DNA of 64,000 nucleotides, taken from contig NZ_SSMQ01000035.1 of NCBI RefSeq assembly GCF_005144585.1, positions 1-64,000 on the forward strand, given 5' to 3'. Origin of the DNA: Polyangium fumosum. GTDB taxonomy: Bacteria; Myxococcota_A; Polyangia; Polyangiales; Polyangiaceae. Shown here in pieces: positions 60,816 to 64,000 of the stretch; within the stretch, counting starts at the first letter, position 1, and each line of letters starts with the position of its first letter. Position numbers and translations under genes: made by a program. The notes below the pieces were generated by a model, which was not told the DNA's origin, did no database searches, and saw only the letters and a list, made by a program, of their open reading frames with translations.

Positions 60816-63227
60816 GTGCGCGGAATCGACGATCGAACGAGGCGCCCCACGCTGCTCGTCGGCGTGGGCGCCTTCGGCCGTGACGTCGCGCGCGCGGCCC
60901 GCGGCGCCTCGCTCGTCGCGCTCGACGTCGCCCTCGGCGCGGACGGCAAAACGGACGGCGCCGCGCTCGATCCTTCCGCGAAAGATCCATATACGCCCGT
61001 CGTGAAGCGCGCCGAGGACGCCCTCGCCGCGCTGCTCGACGTCGGCCATTACCTCGGCTCCTCGTCCCCCACGGACCCGCGTGGCCCGCTCTGCGACGTC
61101 CTCGTCGTCGCCGACCTCGGCGAGTCGTCCGTCGCGCCCCTCGTCGCGCCCCTCGCCGCCGCGCTCGCCTCGGGCCTGCGCCGCGCCTTTTCGGCCATCC
61201 TCCGCTCCGGCGACGGCGCGCTCGTCGTTTGCCCCCTCCTGGTTTGCCCCCGCGCCGGCGATCGAGCCGTCATGGCGCGCGCCGCCTCGTCCCTCGCCGA
61301 GCTGTCCCGCCAAACCTCCTCCTCGGCGCGCGCGCGCCTCGGCGGCCGCGTGTATCTCGTCGAGGACCAGAGCGGCAAATACCTCCTCTCCCGCGCCGAG
61401 ATGGTCCGCTCCTTTGCCGCGTTCCTCTCGACCTTGTGCTTGCCGCCCGTGCGCGACGACGATCGCGGCGTTCGTCGCCTCGTCGAGGACGACGGGCCGC
61501 CGGGCACCTTCGCCACCTTTGCCTGCGCGAGCCTCGTCTTTGATCACGCGGCGCTCTCACGGATCGCTGCTGCGCGCCTCGGCCGCGAAATCCTCGCGCT
61601 CCTCCGCGCGCCCGTGGATCCGGCCGCGCTCGACATTGCCTCGCTCGCCGCGCCGCTCGTCCCCACGCAGAGCCGCCTCGACACCGAGCTCGGCGAGGCC
61701 GAGCCGCTCGCCGAATGGCTCGCGCCGCCGACGATCGACGTCCCCCCGATCGAATGGGACGACGATCCCGAGACGCTCCTCGAACGCAAATTCGGCTCCC
61801 TCTACCGGGCGCGCGCCGAGGCCACGATCGCCGCGTTCCGGGACGAGGTCGAGCGGTTCCGCATGGACAAACTCGCGGCCGCGCTCGAACAACGCGGCAA
61901 GGTCCGCCTCGAAGGCGGCGCGCGCGCCATCGAGACGCGTGTCGCCGAGCTCGTCGCCGAGCGCCCCACGGGCCACGCGCGGGCGCTCTTGGTTTTACGG
62001 GACGCACGCACCCGGGCCAAGGGGTACCTCGACGAGGTCGTCCGCGCGATCGAGGCGCCCGAGCTCTCGCCGCTCCCGGCCTCGCCGCTCGCGGAAAAAC
62101 TCGCGGCCCTGGAGGAGGCCATCTCCTACCGCCCGCGCCCGCGCCGCATGGTCGTCCTCGGCGCGGCCCTCGGCCTCGTCTCCGCGCTCCTCCTCTCGGG
62201 CGTGCTCGTCTCTTCCTATCGCGCCCTGCTCGCGCCTTTCCCACCTTTTTTCGACGCCGTCTCGCCTTTGCCGGCCGGCCGCCTCCGCCCTTTTTTCACC
62301 CCGCCCGTCCCGCTCCTCGCCGGCGTCGCCCTCTCGGCCTATTCGACGGGCTATCGGCTCTGGAAGCACCGCAAACGCCACCACAACTGGGCCTGCGAAG
62401 CCAGGGACGACCTCGCGCAGTCGATCGCGCGGCACATCCGCGAAGACCTCGTCGGCCATTACGAGCGCCGCTTGCATTACGCGCGCCTCCTCTGGGTCCA
62501 GCGCGTCCTCGCCCACCTCCTCGGCCGCATCGAGCAGGCCCTCGCCGCCCTCGAAGCCACGCGCGCAGCCCTCGCCGCCGCCGACCGCGCCTTGCACCGC
62601 GAAGAACACGAGGGCGAGCGAAACCTCTTTTCCGGGGGCATGCTCGCCTCCTCGGTCTTGCACGCCTCCATCGTCGGCCCCGACGACGTCGACGCCATTT
62701 ACGCTGAAATTCGCCCGCCCGAGCCGAGCGCCGCGGCCGAACGCTGGCTCCGCGAGAGCCTCGCCGAGCGCCCCTGGACCGAGGCACCGTTCGCGGCGCA
62801 CGACGACCTCCTCGCCTTTTGCCGCGCCGAGCTCGAATCCTTCGAGAAGACCTCGCCCTTCGAGGAAGGCAAATCCGCGCTGCACAAGGCTGCCGAAGCC
62901 TCGGCCAAGGGCTTCCTCCGCCGCCTCTTCCTCAAGCTCTCGCCCGGCCTCGAGCTCGCCCCGAAATATGCGGCCGAGGCACCCGCTCCGCTCCGTCTCC
63001 TCTTCGCGCCGCCCGAGGCGCGCAAGCTCGTCGACGCCACGCTCGCCGAGGGCGGCTTCGAGGGCGCCTGGGACGTGCGCGCGCTCTCTCCGGATCCCGG
63101 TTCGATCCTGCTCGTCGTCGCGCGCACCGGCCTGCCGCTCGAAGCGCTCGCCCTCGCGCAGCCAGACGATGGGGGTTCCGCTCGGACGAACCGAGCTGCG
63201 CCCCCAAATCCCCCGGAGGAATCGTGA
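60816..63227 (+). CDS. Membrane protein with a tubulin-like N-terminal fold, operon partner
   Basis: The 803-aa protein starts (GTG) with RRPTLLVGVGAFGRDVARAARG, a degenerate version of the GLGGAGG loop in the preceding protein (GVGAFGRD at 16-23), and continues with a Rossmann-like layout (DVLVVADLGESSVAPLVAPL). It lacks the GGTGxGG signature and so probably does not hydrolyse GTP. Two membrane helices (about 445-467 and 500-520) lie in the middle; the C-terminal 280 residues are helical and soluble. It may anchor or cap the tubulin-like filaments. It starts 15 nt after the first gene; its last 18 residues come from an inserted palindrome. Confidence 0.65.
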   Translation: MRGIDDRTRRPTLLVGVGAFGRDVARAARGASLVALDVALGADGKTDGAALDPSAKDPYTPVVKRAEDALAALLDVGHYLGSSSPTDPRGPLCDVLVVADLGESSVAPLVAPLAAALASGLRRAFSAILRSGDGALVVCPLLVCPRAGDRAVMARAASSLAELSRQTSSSARARLGGRVYLVEDQSGKYLLSRAEMVRSFAAFLSTLCLPPVRDDDRGVRRLVEDDGPPGTFATFACASLVFDHAALSRIAAARLGREILALLRAPVDPAALDIASLAAPLVPTQSRLDTELGEAEPLAEWLAPPTIDVPPIEWDDDPETLLERKFGSLYRARAEATIAAFRDEVERFRMDKLAAALEQRGKVRLEGGARAIETRVAELVAERPTGHARALLVLRDARTRAKGYLDEVVRAIEAPELSPLPASPLAEKLAALEEAISYRPRPRRMVVLGAALGLVSALLLSGVLVSSYRALLAPFPPFFDAVSPLPAGRLRPFFTPPVPLLAGVALSAYSTGYRLWKHRKRHHNWACEARDDLAQSIARHIREDLVGHYERRLHYARLLWVQRVLAHLLGRIEQALAALEATRAALAAADRALHREEHEGERNLFSGGMLASSVLHASIVGPDDVDAIYAEIRPPEPSAAAERWLRESLAERPWTEAPFAAHDDLLAFCRAELESFEKTSPFEEGKSALHKAAEASAKGFLRRLFLKLSPGLELAPKYAAEAPAPLRLLFAPPEARKLVDATLAEGGFEGAWDVRALSPDPGSILLVVARTGLPLEALALAQPDDGGSARTNRAAPPNPPEES
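63172..63214 (+). repeat. Palindromic element forming the 3' end of the 60816 gene
   Basis: Starts GATGGGGGTTCCGCTCGG and ends CCGAGCTGCGCCCCCAAATCCCCC, pairing GGGGG, C and GCTCGG. It encodes DDGGSARTNRAAPPNPPEES with its flank, and the gene's stop follows directly. Strong match to 48744-48790. Confidence 0.7.
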
Positions 63228-64000
63228 TCGACGCGCTCCTCACGCTCCTCGGCGAATTGTCGCGCCTCGCCCAGGCCAAACCCATTCGCACGAGCCTCGG
63301 CGGCATGGCCGTCGCCCTCGCGATCCTCCTTTACCTCGGTGCCCTCGCCAAAGCTCGCTTCGAGCTCCGCGCCGTCCGCGTCTCCACCGGCCCTCTTTTT
63401 GCGCTCGCCGGCCTCGTCGTCCTCGCGCTCTCGCTCGTCGTGGCGCTCGTCGACGCCCTGCTCGCCCATTACGACATGCTCCTCATCGAGGAGCGCGTGC
63501 TTTTGCTCCTCGCGCCGGGGGAGGGGTGGGAAGCTTATGAGGCCTTGCGCCGGATCCTCGCCCTCGCCGCGGGTGGGCGATTCATGCTCCCCGGCCCCGT
63601 GCATGTGCCGCTCGCCTTGCTCCTCGGCGCCGTGGTGTACCTCGGCCTCGTGTTCTGGGCCGCGCGCACGCTCGAAGAGCTCGGCTCGCTCGAACAGAAG
63701 CCCGACGACGTCCTCGCGCGCGAGCGGCTCGAACAGCAAAAAGCCATCGCCAAGGCCCTGGCCGAGGGGCGGCCGCTCCCGGTCAAACCCGTCGAGAGCG
63801 CGCCGCTCGCCGACGATCGCTTCGGCCGCGTCTTCAAGCTCCTCGGCCACTGGACGAGCGTCGAATACGTCGAGGCGCGTTTCGTGCGCTGGCAAGGCCC
63901 GCTCGTGTGGGCCCTTTCCGGCCTCGCCGCGCTCGCCCTCCCGGCTGCGCTCGCGGGGCATTTCCCAGCCCCGCTCTGGGTCGGCGCTGCGATTGCGCTC
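63224..64000 (+). CDS. Polytopic membrane protein of the tubulin-like operon, 5' part
   Basis: The frame starts at a GTG overlapping the previous stop (GTGA) after GGAGGAATC and runs off the window after 259 codons. It has at least four membrane helices: GGMAVALAILLYLGALAKAR, TGPLFALAGLVVLALSLVVALVDALLA, HVPLALLLGAVVYLGLVFWAA and LVWALSGLAALALPAALAGHF. A cytosolic loop between helices 3 and 4 is charged (EQKPDDVLARERLEQQKAIA). No family is recognised. Coupled translation with the tubulin-partner gene suggests that the three products form one membrane complex. Confidence 0.75.
   Translation, partial: MIDALLTLLGELSRLAQAKPIRTSLGGMAVALAILLYLGALAKARFELRAVRVSTGPLFALAGLVVLALSLVVALVDALLAHYDMLLIEERVLLLLAPGEGWEAYEALRRILALAAGGRFMLPGPVHVPLALLLGAVVYLGLVFWAARTLEELGSLEQKPDDVLARERLEQQKAIAKALAEGRPLPVKPVESAPLADDRFGRVFKLLGHWTSVEYVEARFVRWQGPLVWALSGLAALALPAALAGHFPAPLWVGAAIAL

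Noticed and set aside
57477-61547. 1356-codon minus-strand frame opposite the tubulin-like gene
   Set aside because: No recognisable motifs; the plus strand encodes the GGTGSGG protein with a good ribosome site.
1-64000. CRISPR arrays, rRNA or tRNA genes, prophage
   Set aside because: No regularly spaced repeats with unique spacers, no tRNA-like cloverleafs or rRNA signatures, and no phage structural genes were seen.

Overview
The window is very GC-rich (about 70% or more by eye) and densely coding. Many genes use GTG or TTG starts, and there are no tRNA or rRNA genes. The gene content points to a large-genome myxobacterium of the Sorangium/Polyangium type: Ser/Thr kinases with C-terminal extensions, cysteine-rich lipoproteins with Thr-Gly-Gly linkers, NtrC-type activators, cyclase/ATPase/TPR proteins and many lipoproteins. 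No species assignment is attempted.

Layout. 1-5.8 kb: the 5' part of an ECF sigma factor gene, a four-helix-bundle gene, a hexanucleotide microsatellite, a GT39-type membrane glycosyltransferase, a metallophosphoesterase, a gene-poor interval with a multi-hairpin repeat, and a peroxiredoxin. 5.9-9.5 kb: a translationally coupled MoxR AAA ATPase and DUF5682 protein. 9.8-14.0 kb: four tandem cysteine-rich lipoproteins, then a YkgJ-type cysteine-cluster protein. 14.4-18.0 kb (minus): RNase H, an iPGM homologue without its catalytic serine, and a degenerate Ser/Thr kinase, tightly packed. 18.1-30 kb: a PECR/DECR-like SDR, a TMTC-like membrane protein with TPRs, an M43 metalloprotease lipoprotein, a short HutF-like deiminase, two tandem LtaS-type sulfatases, a SprT-DUF2786 protein and a GT2. 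30-41 kb: a SpoIIAA-like protein, a lipoprotein and a large OmpA protein; then NtrC plus an orphan ABC ATPase, GFA, TetR, two lipoproteins and a coiled-coil protein. 41-46 kb: a lipoprotein, a VOC/deacetylase/FAH operon, two more copies of the multi-hairpin repeat, an MscS-related membrane protein and a proline-rich membrane protein.

46.4-64 kb is the most interesting part. A dual-cyclase/AAA/TPR signalling protein is followed by a SulP transporter with STAS and cyclic-nucleotide-binding domains, then a membrane-anchored VWA protein. After a patchwork of about 3.4 kb comes an operon running off the window: a 1072-aa tubulin/FtsZ-like protein, a membrane partner with a similar N-terminal motif, and a polytopic membrane protein. 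The patchwork holds a gene remnant, a TerB-like gene, 39-bp and 59-bp direct repeats, a protein with an internal domain duplication, and a lipoprotein gene broken by a frameshift. The 59-bp repeat is the presumed promoter of the tubulin-like gene and also occurs just after the VWA gene. This suggests that the VWA and tubulin-like genes once stood side by side and the block came between them. A cytoskeletal or membrane-remodelling system built from a tubulin-like GTPase, its membrane partners and perhaps the VWA protein is the best candidate here for an undescribed system.
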